A DNA stretch of 64,000 nt. Origin: Curtobacterium pusillum (lineage in GTDB: Bacteria > Actinomycetota > Actinomycetes > Actinomycetales > Microbacteriaceae). The DNA lies in assembly GCF_007680845.1 (NCBI RefSeq), contig NZ_VEIY01000002.1, positions 596,911 through 660,910 of the forward strand, written 5' to 3'. Positions within the stretch are counted from its first letter, which is position 1; each line of letters opens with the position of its first letter. Shown in pieces: positions 50,236 to 59,420 of this stretch. A model generated the notes under the pieces. The model was not told the origin of the DNA, made no database searches, and saw nothing but the letters and a program-made list of their open reading frames with translations. Position numbers and translations under genes: made by a program.

Positions 50236-51266
50236 CCGACGCAGCGACCACCCCGGACGGCCCCGCGCCGATCCGGCTCGGCACCCGGGCCAGCCGGCTC
50301 GCGGTCGCGCAGTCGCAGGACGTCGCCGACCGGCTGGCTGCGGCCTCGGGGCGTCCGGTCGAGCTCGTCACCGTGACGAGCGAGGGCGACACGAACCGCG
50401 CCTCGCTCGCCAGCCTCGGCGGGACGGGCGTGTTCGCGAGCGCCCTCCGCGAGGCCCTGGTCGCGGGCGAGGTCGACGTGCTCGTGCACTCGCTCAAGGA
50501 CCTGCCGACCGCGCCGTACCCGGGCCTGACGATCTCGGCCGTGCCGAAGCGCGCGGACGCCCGTGACGTCCTGGTCGCTCGGAACGGCGCCACCCTCGAG
50601 ACCCTCCCCGAGGGCGCGAAGGTCGGCACCGGTTCGCCGCGACGGGTCGCCCAGCTCAAGGCGAAGCGCCCCGACCTCGACGTCGTGGACATCCGCGGGA
50701 ACATCGACACGCGCCTCGGCCGTGTGGACGACGACCTCGACGCGGTGGTGCTCGCCGCCGCCGGTCTGACCCGCATCGATCGGCTCGGGGCGGCCACCGA
50801 GCTGCTCGACCTCGGCTTCTGGCCGAGTGCCCCCGGGCAGGGCGCCCTGGCGATCGAGACCCGTGTCGACGAGTCGGACCGGAACCTCCTCGCCGCCCTG
50901 CGGAAGATCGAGCACGCGGCGACTCGGCTGACCGTGTCGGCCGAGCGTGAGGTCCTCGCCAAGCTCGAGGCGGGGTGCTCCGCCCCGATCGGCGCGACCG
51001 CGATCGTCGACGCCGAGCTGCTCCTCGTGTCCGCGACGGTCTACCGCCCGGACGGCTCCGAGTACCGCACCGCATCGCACGCCGCCGTGCTCGAGGGGTC
51101 CGCCGAGGCCCGCCTGGCCGAGGCGCTCGAGGTCGGTGGCCGCGTCGCTGCCGAGCTGCTCGAGAACGGTGCGGCCGAGCTGGCGGACATCGCCACGTCG
51201 GTCGCCGACGACACCACGAACGGCCCGCACACCGCCGGTCCGGGCCTCGCGACCCCCGCGGAGTAG
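50232..51266 (+). CDS. hemC: hydroxymethylbilane synthase (porphobilinogen deaminase)
   Basis: 344 aa, GTG 50232, overlapping the hemH stop by GTGA. It polymerises four porphobilinogens into hydroxymethylbilane. Diagnostic motifs are IRLGTRASRLAVAQ, DVLVHSLKDLPT, GTGSPRRVAQL and LEAGCSAPIG, where the Cys carries the dipyrromethane cofactor. The active-site Asp lies in VHSLKDLP as usual. The C-terminal 20 residues are Thr/Pro-rich. hemD follows after a 4-nt gap, with a non-standard start. Confidence 0.95.
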   Translation: MTDAATTPDGPAPIRLGTRASRLAVAQSQDVADRLAAASGRPVELVTVTSEGDTNRASLASLGGTGVFASALREALVAGEVDVLVHSLKDLPTAPYPGLTISAVPKRADARDVLVARNGATLETLPEGAKVGTGSPRRVAQLKAKRPDLDVVDIRGNIDTRLGRVDDDLDAVVLAAAGLTRIDRLGAATELLDLGFWPSAPGQGALAIETRVDESDRNLLAALRKIEHAATRLTVSAEREVLAKLEAGCSAPIGATAIVDAELLLVSATVYRPDGSEYRTASHAAVLEGSAEARLAEALEVGGRVAAELLENGAAELADIATSVADDTTNGPHTAGPGLATPAE

Positions 51267-51270
51267 GGCG

Positions 51271-52188
51271 GTCACCACGGACCCCGTCACCGTCCACACC
51301 GCCACCGGGGACGCGGCACGGCCACCGGTCGTCCTCGTCCCGCGGGGCGGTGCGTGGGGTGAACGGGTGTCGGAGGCGGCACGGGCGCGCGGGCTCGATC
51401 CCGTCGTCGTGCCGCTCATCACGGACGCAGCGCCGCTCGACCCGTCCGCGCTCGACGCCGCCCTCGCCCGGCTGACCGGCGAGACGAGCGGGCAGGACAC
51501 GCCGCACGTCGGCCACCGAGCGGGCGGAACCGGCCGCCAGGGCGCGTCGAGCGTGACAGATGTTGCCCGCTCGCGGAGCGCCCCCGCCCCCGCCCCCGCC
51601 AGCACCCCCGCCCCCTACTCCTGGCTCGTCGTGACCAGTGCGACGGCCGTCCGGGTGGTCGCCGAACGCGTGCCGCGCCTCCCGTCCACCATCCGGGTCG
51701 CCGCGGTCGGCGAGCCGACCGCACGCGCCGCACGCGCCGCCGGCTGGACGGTCGACCTCGTCCCCGAGCAGGCGAGTGCAGCCGCCCTCGCCGGGGCGCT
51801 CCCGCGCACCGACGGGACCGTCCTCGTCCCGCGCTCCGACCTCGCGGCACCCACCCTCGTCGACGGCCTGCGCTCCCGCGGCATCGACGTGGACGACGTG
51901 GTCGCGTACCGTACCGTGGGGACCGGCGACGAACCGGTCGCCCTCGACCCCCCGCCCGACGCCGTGCTCGTCACGAGCGGCAGCGTCGCCCGTGAACTCG
52001 TCCGGCGGACGGCGCCGCTCGACCCCCGCACGGTCGTGGCCTGCATCGGCCCCGGAACCGCAGCGGACGCCCGTGCCGCCGGACTCCCCGTGCACGTGGT
52101 CGCCCGTGACCGCTCCGCAGAAGCCCTCCTCGACGCCGTGGTCGAGATCCTCACCCCACCCGCCCCCGATCAGGAAGGCACACCGTGA
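51271..52188 (+). CDS. hemD: uroporphyrinogen-III synthase, start codon unusual
   Basis: 305 aa if read from GTC 51271. It closes hydroxymethylbilane to uroporphyrinogen III. Two Rossmann-like lobes are present: [16 protein letters not shown] at the N-terminus, the [16 protein letters not shown] segment and [15 protein letters not shown] in the second half. A Pro/Ala/Ser-rich insertion (about 75-110) separates parts of lobe 1. No ATG, GTG or TTG occurs in frame between the hemC stop and VLVPRGG. The GTC sits where the neighbours have GTG/TTG followed by ACC. The next in-frame GTG upstream (51136) lies inside hemC. Overlaps hemB by 4 nt. Confidence 0.85.
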   Translation, partial: VTTDPVTVHTATGDAARPPVVLVPRGGAWGERVSEAARARGLDPVVVPLITDAAPLDPSALDAALARLTGETSGQDTPHVGHRAGGTGRQGASSVTDVARSRSAPAPAPASTPAPYSWLVVTSATAVRVVAERVPRLPSTIRVAAVGEPTARAARAAGWTVDLVPEQASAAALAGALPRTDGTVLVPRSDLAAPTLVDGLRSRGIDVDDVVAYRTVGTGDEPVALDPPPDAVLVTSGSVARELVRRTAPLDPRTVVACIGPGTAADARAAGLPVHVVARDRSAEALLDAVVEILTPPAPDQEGTP

Positions 52189-53240
52189 CCGGCCGCTTCC
52201 CCCAGGTCCGCCCCCGTCGACTCCGCGCGACCCCCGCGATGCGACGACTCGTCGCCGAGACCCGTCTCCACCCTGCCGAGCTCGTCCTGCCGATGTTCAT
52301 CCGCGAGGGGGCGACCGAGGCGATCGACATCACGAGCATGCCGGGGGTGCAGCAGCACTCGCTCGACTCGTTCCGTCGGGCGCTCGTCGCGGCGGCGGAG
52401 CAGGGCGTCGGCGGCGTCAACCTGTTCGGCGTCCCCACCACGAAGGACGCCCAGGGCTCCGGTGCGACCGACCCGGACGGGATCCTCAACGTGGCGATCC
52501 GCGTCGCGAAGGAAGAGGTGGGGGACGCGCTCGTCGTGCAGTCGGACCTGTGCCTCGACGAGTTCACCGACCACGGGCACTGCGGCGTCCTGGCCGCGGA
52601 CGGGTCGGTGGACAACGACGCGACCCTCGAGCGCTACCGCGACATGGCGGTCGTGCAGGCCGAGGCCGGCGCCGAGCTGGTCTGCATGAGCGGCATGATG
52701 GACGGCCAGATCGCAGCCGCCCGCGATGCCCTCGACGCGACCGGGCACTCCGGCACCGCGCTCCTCGCCTACGCGGCGAAGTACGCTTCCGCGTTCTACG
52801 GCCCCTTCCGTGAGGCCGTCGACTCCTCGCTCGTCGGGGACCGCCGGACGTACCAGATCGACGCCGCGAACGGCCGCCAGGGCCTCCGCGAGGTCGCGCT
52901 CGACATCGAGGAGGGCGCCGACATCGTCATGGTGAAGCCGGCGATGAGCTACCTCGACGTGCTCGCCGAGACCGCCGCCACCTCGCCGGTGCCGGTCTGG
53001 GCGTACCAGATCTCCGGCGAGTACGCGATGATCACGGCGGCCGCGCAGAACGGCTGGATCGACCGCGACGCCGCCGCGATGGAGGCGCTGGTCGGCATCA
53101 AGCGCGCCGGCGCGGACGCGATCCTCACCTACTTCGCCGTCGACATCGCGCGGAAGCTGAACGACGAGGCCGGTCTCCGCACCTCGGGCAGCACCGCGGG
53201 CGTCGCCGGCATCGCCTCGACCGGGAAGGCCCCCGAATGA
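52185..53240 (+). CDS. hemB: delta-aminolevulinic acid dehydratase (porphobilinogen synthase)
   Basis: 351 aa, GTG 52185. It condenses two 5-aminolevulinate molecules to porphobilinogen. The two catalytic lysines are in [11 protein letters not shown] and [10 protein letters not shown]. The metal loop reads [15 protein letters not shown]. The three Zn-binding Cys positions of the E. coli type are Cys, Asp, Cys here, so metal use may be mixed. It overlaps the hemD stop by GTGA and the hemL start by ATGA, the tightest part of the operon. Confidence 0.95.
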   Translation: MTGRFPQVRPRRLRATPAMRRLVAETRLHPAELVLPMFIREGATEAIDITSMPGVQQHSLDSFRRALVAAAEQGVGGVNLFGVPTTKDAQGSGATDPDGILNVAIRVAKEEVGDALVVQSDLCLDEFTDHGHCGVLAADGSVDNDATLERYRDMAVVQAEAGAELVCMSGMMDGQIAAARDALDATGHSGTALLAYAAKYASAFYGPFREAVDSSLVGDRRTYQIDAANGRQGLREVALDIEEGADIVMVKPAMSYLDVLAETAATSPVPVWAYQISGEYAMITAAAQNGWIDRDAAAMEALVGIKRAGADAILTYFAVDIARKLNDEAGLRTSGSTAGVAGIASTGKAPE

Positions 53241-54568
53241 CCACGAACGAGCAGCTGTTCGGCCGCGCGAAGAACAGCATCCCCGGCGGCGTGAACTCGC
53301 CGGTCCGCGCGTACGGGTCCGTCGGTGGCACCCCGCGCTTCCTCACCAGCGCGAAGGGCGCGTACGTCACCGACGCCGAGGGGCGCGAGTACGTCGACCT
53401 CGTGGCGTCCTGGGGGCCGGCGATCCTCGGGCACGCGCACCCTGCGACGGTCGAGGCCGTGCAGCAGGCGGCGTCCCGGGGCCTGAGCTTCGGTGCCTCG
53501 ACGCCGGGCGAGACCGAGCTCGCCGAGCTCGTCAAGCAGCGGGTGAGCGTGGACGGCGACGGCCCGATCGAGAAGATCCGCATGGTGTCCACGGGGACCG
53601 AGGCGACGATGACGGCGATCCGCCTCGCCCGCGGGTACACCGGCCGCGACCTCCTCGTGAAGTTCGCCGGGCACTACCACGGCCACTCCGACTCGCTCCT
53701 GGCCGAAGCCGGTTCGGGCGTCGCGACCCTCGCGATGCCCGGGTCCGCCGGCATCACCGCCGAGACGGCCGCGCAGACGCTCGTGCTGCCGTACAACGAC
53801 CTCGACGCCGTCCGCCGCGCGTTCGACGAGCACTCCGAGCGCATTGCGGGTGTCATCGTCGAGGCTGCTGCGGCGAACATGGGCGTGCTCGCGCCGGAGC
53901 GGGGCTTCAACCGGGCGCTGGCGCAGATCGTGCAGGCGTACGGCGCGCTGCTCATCGTCGACGAGGTCCTCACCGGGTTCCGGGTCGGCTCGGCGGGCTG
54001 GTGGGGGCTCGAGGCGTCCAAGGTCGTGCCTGACGGTGCCGGGTGGAAGCCCGACCTCGTCACGTTCGGCAAGGTGATCGGCGGCGGCATGCCCCTCGCC
54101 GCGCTCGGCGGCCGTCGGGAGGTCATGGACTTCCTCGCCCCGCTCGGCCCCGTCTACCAGGCCGGCACGCTGTCCGGGAACCCGCTCGCTGTCGCCGCGG
54201 GCATCGCCACGCTCCGGGCGGCGACGCCGGAGGTGTACGCGCACCTGGACCGGACGGCGTCGGTGATCGCCGCCGCGACGAGCGACGCCTTGTCGGCCGA
54301 GGGTGTCGCGCACACCGTGCAGCACGCCGGGAACCTGTTCTCCTTCGCGTTCACGGACACCGCACCGCGGAACTACGACGACGTGCGGGCGCAGGAGGCG
54401 TTCCGGTACGCACCGTTCTTCCACGCGATGCTCGACGCCGGGGTGACCCTGCCGCCGAGCGTGTTCGAGGCGTGGTTCGTCACCGCGGCGCACGACGACC
54501 GTGCCGTCGGGCGGGTCCTCGACGCGCTGCCGGCCGCGGCGAAGGCGGCGGCGAGCGCGCAGGCCTAG
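53237..54568 (+). CDS. hemL: glutamate-1-semialdehyde 2,1-aminomutase
   Basis: 443 aa PLP enzyme that converts glutamate-1-semialdehyde to 5-aminolevulinate, the second step of the C5 pathway. Motifs: [18 protein letters not shown] at the N-terminus, [40 protein letters not shown], and the PLP lysine in [13 protein letters not shown]. It is the last gene of the operon; its ATG overlaps the hemB stop (ATGA). A perfect 44-bp palindrome 3' of it ends transcription. Confidence 0.96.
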   Translation: MTTNEQLFGRAKNSIPGGVNSPVRAYGSVGGTPRFLTSAKGAYVTDAEGREYVDLVASWGPAILGHAHPATVEAVQQAASRGLSFGASTPGETELAELVKQRVSVDGDGPIEKIRMVSTGTEATMTAIRLARGYTGRDLLVKFAGHYHGHSDSLLAEAGSGVATLAMPGSAGITAETAAQTLVLPYNDLDAVRRAFDEHSERIAGVIVEAAAANMGVLAPERGFNRALAQIVQAYGALLIVDEVLTGFRVGSAGWWGLEASKVVPDGAGWKPDLVTFGKVIGGGMPLAALGGRREVMDFLAPLGPVYQAGTLSGNPLAVAAGIATLRAATPEVYAHLDRTASVIAAATSDALSAEGVAHTVQHAGNLFSFAFTDTAPRNYDDVRAQEAFRYAPFFHAMLDAGVTLPPSVFEAWFVTAAHDDRAVGRVLDALPAAAKAAASAQA

Positions 54569-54582
54569 CGGCGACCGTCGGT

Positions 54583-54626
54583 CGGACGGGAGGCGCGGGT
54601 CGGGCCCGACCCGCGCCTCCCGTCCG
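54583..54626. terminator. perfect 44-bp palindrome between convergent hemL and ABC genes
   Basis: The left arm is CGGACGGGAGGCGCGG plus GTCGGG and the right arm is its exact reverse complement, so the whole 44 bp is symmetric with no loop. It sits 14 nt from the hemL stop and 13 nt from the ABC gene stop. It is the longest and most perfect copy of the GGAGGCGCGG repeat family, and probably acts as a bidirectional terminator. Confidence 0.9.
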
Positions 54627-54639
54627 CTACTGCAGCCGT

Positions 54640-55425
54640 CTAGGACGCGCGGCGGGCCGCCCATCGGCCCTCGGCCCGCAGGATGGCGAGCGGGAAGTCG
54701 AAGGCGTGGGACACCGCTGACGAGGTGATGACCTCGTCCGCCGTGCCCTGGGCCACGGCGGCCCCGTCGCGGAGGAGCATCGCGTGCGACGTCGACGCGG
54801 GCAGGTCCTCGAGGTGGTGGGTGACCATCACGCTGCCGAGCTCGGGGTGCCGGTGCCGGAGCGCGTCGACGGTCTCGAGCAGGTGCTCGCGCGCTGCGAC
54901 GTCGAGCCCGGTCGCGGGTTCGTCGAGCAGGAGCAGCTGCGGTTCGGCCATGAGCGCCCGGGCGATCAGGGCCCGACCGCGCTCGCCCTGCGACAGCACG
55001 GGCCACCTGGCGTCCCGCCGGGCGGTCAGCCCGACGTCGGCGATGTGCTGTTCGGCCGTCTCGACCTGTGCCGCGGTCGGCTCCCACCGCATCATGAGGT
55101 CGGTCGTCCCGGTGAGGCCGGTGAGCACGGTCTCGAGCACCGTCAGCGGCGAGAGCATCCGGTGCCGCGGGTCGACGTGCCCGATGTGCTCACGGAGCTC
55201 CCGGACGTCCACACGCCCGAGCCGGCGGCCGAGCAGTTCCACCGAGCCCGCCGTCGGGTGGTCGTTCGCCCCGAGGACCGCGAGCAGCGTCGACTTGCCG
55301 GCACCGTTCGGTCCGAGGAGCGCCCAGTGCTCCCCGCGCCGGACCGTCAGGTCGATGTCGTGCAGGATGTCCCGGCCTGAGCGGGTCACGCGGACCCCGG
55401 CGGCGTGGATGAGGAGGTCGGTCAC
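54640..55425 (-). CDS. ABC transporter ATP-binding protein
   Basis: 261 aa. Walker A is GPNGAGKST, the signature is LSQGER (a variant of LSGGQ), Walker B reads LLLLDEPATGLD, and the H-loop is MVTHHLED. Its Q-loop lies in HIGHVDP. No permease gene is adjacent, so it may act with one encoded elsewhere or be a stand-alone ATPase; the shape resembles the ABC subunits of molybdate/iron-type importers (ModF-like). Co-regulation with heme genes is not evident, because it is convergent with hemL. Confidence 0.9.
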   Translation of the reverse strand: MTDLLIHAAGVRVTRSGRDILHDIDLTVRRGEHWALLGPNGAGKSTLLAVLGANDHPTAGSVELLGRRLGRVDVRELREHIGHVDPRHRMLSPLTVLETVLTGLTGTTDLMMRWEPTAAQVETAEQHIADVGLTARRDARWPVLSQGERGRALIARALMAEPQLLLLDEPATGLDVAAREHLLETVDALRHRHPELGSVMVTHHLEDLPASTSHAMLLRDGAAVAQGTADEVITSSAVSHAFDFPLAILRAEGRWAARRAS

Positions 55426-55461
55426 CCCACCATGCTGCCGTACGCCGGCGGGGTGGACCGG

Positions 55462-56130
55462 TCAGCTGCGGGCGGTGCGGACCGCTTCGATGTGCTGCTC
55501 GAAGTTCCGGGTGAGGGCGCGTCCGGCCTCCGCGGCGGTCTCGCCGTCGCGTTCCGGCAGGGCCTCGCGCAGGATCGAGAAGAACGCCTCGGAACCCCAC
55601 TGCTCGAACGCGGGCGTCGGGTTGAGCGTGAAGCGGACCCGTTCGAGGGCACCGACGCCGGCGGACTGCACGAGCGGGTTGCCGGAGTGCGCGATCCCGA
55701 ACTCGATGATCGCGGTCAGGGCACCGCTGAAGCCGTAGTCGCGGACCCGGCGCAGCTCGTCGGCCTTGTCGAGCAGGCGTTCGAGGTCGCGGACGTCGGC
55801 GTCGTCGTACTCGGGGACGCCCCAGCGCAGGCTGAGCTCGAAGAAGCCGGTCATCGCGCGGGTGGCCGTGACCCAGTCGTCGATCGTCGGGGTGGCGACG
55901 CGGGTGTACCGGTTCGCCTCCATCTCGACGAGGCCGATGTCGACGAGCTTGGCGATCGCTTCGCGGATGGGGGTGCGACTGACACCGAGCCACTGGACGA
56001 GCTCGTCGTCGTTGAGCCGTTCGCCGTGCTGCAGGGTGCCGTCCCGGAGGGCCGCCAGCATCTTGTCGTAGACGACGTCCCGCAGGAGCTTGCGCGGCGA
56101 CGTCTCGACGGTCGACTTGGGTACCGGCAT
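55462..56130 (-). CDS. GntR family transcriptional regulator (FCD/FadR type)
   Basis: 222 aa. The N-terminal winged HTH (about 10-75) shows LRDVVYDKMLAALRDGTLQHGERLNDDELVQWLGVSRTPIREAIAKL (in parts: WLGVSRTPIREAI is the recognition helix). The rest is the helical FCD-type effector domain with polar residues in the cavity. Upstream, the 12-bp palindrome GCAAGCGCTTGC (56186-56197) is a candidate operator. The upstream gene (AcuI-type reductase) is on the same strand, 94 nt away. The ligand is not known. Confidence 0.9.
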   Translation of the reverse strand: MPVPKSTVETSPRKLLRDVVYDKMLAALRDGTLQHGERLNDDELVQWLGVSRTPIREAIAKLVDIGLVEMEANRYTRVATPTIDDWVTATRAMTGFFELSLRWGVPEYDDADVRDLERLLDKADELRRVRDYGFSGALTAIIEFGIAHSGNPLVQSAGVGALERVRFTLNPTPAFEQWGSEAFFSILREALPERDGETAAEAGRALTRNFEQHIEAVRTARS

Positions 56131-56185
56131 GCCGGGCTCCTCACAGGGTCGGGTGTTCTGTACTCACATCCTAGGGTGTCAATAC

Positions 56186-56197
56186 GCAAGCGCTTGC
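56186..56197. promoter_or_regulatory. operator-like palindrome GCAAGCGCTTGC
   Basis: A perfect 12-bp palindrome with a central CG, of the type GNAANCGNTTNC used by LacI/CcpA-family regulators. It lies 55 nt upstream of the GntR gene start. The local sequence is A/T-richer than its surroundings, which supports a promoter. Confidence 0.6.
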
Positions 56198-56224
56198 TGA
56201 ATCAGGACCGTCCGGGACGGCGCG

Positions 56225-57202
56225 TCACCGGTCGACCGCCACCACCGTCCGGCCGTGCACGCGCCCCTCCACCACCTCGGCACCGACGGCGATCGCCTCG
56301 CCGAGGCCGACCGTGCGGGTGACGCCGGCGAGCAGCGCCGGGTCCAGGTCGGTCGCGAGCCGCTCCCACGCCTGCCGACGCAGCGGCAACGGGGCGTCGA
56401 CCGAGTTGATGCCGACGAGGGACACCGCGCGCAGGATGAACGGCAGGACCGTGGTCGGCAGCGCGGCGTCCTGTGCCAGCCCGCACGCCGTCACCGTCCC
56501 GCCCCACCGGGTCGCCGCCAGGACGTTCGCGAGGGTCGCCCCACCGACGCTGTCCACGGCACCGGCCCAGGTCGCACGCTGCATCGGCTTCCCGAGCTCG
56601 GACAACGCTGCTCGGTCCACCACGTCGGTGGCACCGAGCCGCCGCAGCGAGTGGTCGTTCGCCGTCCGCCCGGTCGAGGCCGTCACCGCGTATCCGCGGG
56701 CCGCGAGCAGCGCGATCGCCACGGTGCCGACGCCCCCGGACGCACCGGTCACGAGCACCGGTCCGGCGTCGGGTGCCACGGTCCGTTCGAGCGCGAGCAC
56801 GCTGAGCATCGCCGTGAAGCCCGCGGTGCCGATGGCCGCGGCGAACGCGTCGTCGATCGACTCCGGCAGCACGACGAGCGACCCCGACGGCACGAGCGCG
56901 TGTCCGGCCCAACCACCGTGGCGGTGTTCGCCGAGCCCGGCGCCGTTGCACACCACCCGGTCGCCGATCGCGACGTCGTGCACGCCCGGCCCGAGCGCCG
57001 AGACCGTCCCCACGACGTCGATCCCGGGCACGAGCGGGTCGAGCCGGGCCACGCCGGGGTTCCGGGCGAGCGCGAGGCCGTCCTTGTAGTTGACGCTCGA
57101 GTACGTCACGTCGACGAGGGCCTCGCCCTCGGCGGGGTCGGCGATGTCGACCTCGGTGACGGTCGGGGCGGTGGAACTGGAGACGAGGACTGCGCGGGTC
57201 AC
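56225..57202 (-). CDS. MDR family oxidoreductase, acryloyl-CoA reductase (YhdH/AcuI) type
   Basis: 325 aa zinc-independent medium-chain reductase. SSVNYKDGLALARNPGVARLDPLVPGIDVVGTV (in parts: SSVNYKDGLA and PLVPGIDVVG) is the signature of YhdH/AcuI. The NADPH site is VLVTGASGGVGTVAIALL, and DRVVCNGAGLGEHRHGG fits the family. It reduces acryloyl-CoA or related enoyl substrates and helps detoxify them. The DNA of the adjacent repeat (57215-57231) separates it from the pfkA gene. Confidence 0.92.
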   Translation of the reverse strand: MTRAVLVSSSTAPTVTEVDIADPAEGEALVDVTYSSVNYKDGLALARNPGVARLDPLVPGIDVVGTVSALGPGVHDVAIGDRVVCNGAGLGEHRHGGWAGHALVPSGSLVVLPESIDDAFAAAIGTAGFTAMLSVLALERTVAPDAGPVLVTGASGGVGTVAIALLAARGYAVTASTGRTANDHSLRRLGATDVVDRAALSELGKPMQRATWAGAVDSVGGATLANVLAATRWGGTVTACGLAQDAALPTTVLPFILRAVSLVGINSVDAPLPLRRQAWERLATDLDPALLAGVTRTVGLGEAIAVGAEVVEGRVHGRTVVAVDR

Positions 57203-57214
57203 GCGTCGGACGCT

Positions 57215-57231
57215 ACCCGCGCCTCCCGGCC
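57215..57231. repeat. CCGCGCCTCCC half-repeat copy
   Basis: ACCCGCGCCTCCCGGCC, the right half of the palindromic family, lies between the AcuI-type gene start and the pfkA stop. Confidence 0.5.
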
Positions 57232-57247
57232 CAGGGCGCGCGCCGCG

Positions 57248-58276
<1,029 letters not shown>

Positions 58277-58346
58277 GGGAACTCCGTCGTCGGGTGGTGG
58301 GACGGGACCATCATGACTGACGGTGGTTCCGCATTACCATCCCCGT

Positions 58347-59312
58347 GTGTCCCTGCTCGAGTCCGCCGCCGTCCCCGACGGTGCCGCCGGCGACGCGGCG
58401 CGCGTGGACACGGTGTACCGGCCTGGAGGCGCGGTGGACGTCCGCGCGACGCTCCGGCCCCTGCAGCGCGGCTCCGGCGACCCCGCCTTCCAGGTGGTCG
58501 GCTCCGACACGTGGCTCGGGTTGCGGACGCCCGACGGACCCGCGACCGTGCTCGTGCGACGCGCCGGGTCCGACGCGATCGCGGTGTCGGCGTGGGGCGA
58601 CGGCGCCGCGTGGGCGATCGGGCACGCTCCGGACCTCCTCGGTCGCGGCGACGACTGGAGCGACCTCGACGTGTCGGCGCACGCGTTCCTGGCCGAGGCG
58701 CGGCACCGGCAGCCCGGGCTCCGACTGCTCCGGACGAACACGGTGTTCGCGATGCTCGTGCCGGCGATCATGGAGCAGAAGGTGACCTCCCGCCAAGCGT
58801 GGCGGGCGTGGCGGTACCTCGTCCGCCGCTACGGCACGCCGGCGCCCGGCCCGGCGCCCGCGGACCTGTTCGTCCCGCCGACCGCCGCTGGCTGGGGAGC
58901 GATCCCGAGCTGGGAGTGGCACCGGGCCGGCATCGAACCCGGGCGCTCGGCCACGGTGATGCGCGCCGTCCGGGTCGCACCCGCGCTCGAACGGACCCTC
59001 GAGCTCGGCCGTGGCGGCTCGGTCGTCTCCGCACGGCTGCAGTCGATCCCGGGCGTCGGGAAGTGGACGGCCGCCGAGACCGCGCAGCGCGCCCACGGCG
59101 ACCCCGACTCCCCGAGCGTCGGGGACTTCCACGTGCCGGCGCTCGTCGGGTGGGCGCTGACCGGGGGGCCGGTGGACGACGACGGGATGCTCGAGCTCCT
59201 CGAACCCTGGCGGGGGCACCGCGAGCGGGTCGTGCGGCTGATCGGGGGCTCGGGCTTCCGGAAGCCGGCGTTCGGCCCGCGCATGACGATCCAGGACCAC
59301 CGGCACCACTGA
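58347..59312 (+). CDS. DNA-3-methyladenine glycosylase 2 family (HhH-GPD)
   Basis: 321 aa from GTG 58347; GTG 58323 is an alternative. Base-excision-repair glycosylase. The helix-hairpin-helix is LQSIPGVGKWTAAETAQ (about residues 232-248), followed by GDFHVPALV, where the Asp is the catalytic residue. The N-terminal TATA-box-like domain covers about 1-110, and LRTNTVFAMLVPAIMEQKV is a typical AlkA-like segment. It removes alkylated bases. It is followed by a palindromic terminator. Convergent with the epimerase-type gene. Confidence 0.92.
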   Translation: MSLLESAAVPDGAAGDAARVDTVYRPGGAVDVRATLRPLQRGSGDPAFQVVGSDTWLGLRTPDGPATVLVRRAGSDAIAVSAWGDGAAWAIGHAPDLLGRGDDWSDLDVSAHAFLAEARHRQPGLRLLRTNTVFAMLVPAIMEQKVTSRQAWRAWRYLVRRYGTPAPGPAPADLFVPPTAAGWGAIPSWEWHRAGIEPGRSATVMRAVRVAPALERTLELGRGGSVVSARLQSIPGVGKWTAAETAQRAHGDPDSPSVGDFHVPALVGWALTGGPVDDDGMLELLEPWRGHRERVVRLIGGSGFRKPAFGPRMTIQDHRHH

Positions 59313-59335
59313 GCGCGCGCGTTCTCTCCCCCCCC

Positions 59336-59386
59336 CCGGAACCAGGTTCCGGACACAGCACCGCGCGATTCCACGGTGCTGTGTCC
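59336..59386. terminator. nested palindromes forming a bidirectional terminator
   Basis: Two perfect inverted repeats overlap by 2 bp: CCGGAAC-CAG-GTTCCGG (59336-59352) and a 13-bp-arm hairpin GGACACAGCACCG-N10-CGGTGCTGTGTCC (59351-59386). They sit between the convergent glycosylase and SDR genes. A run of ten C (59328-59337) precedes them. Confidence 0.85.
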
Positions 59387-59420
59387 GCCCCGCGATTTCG
59401 TTCCTGCCAGGCCACCGCGC

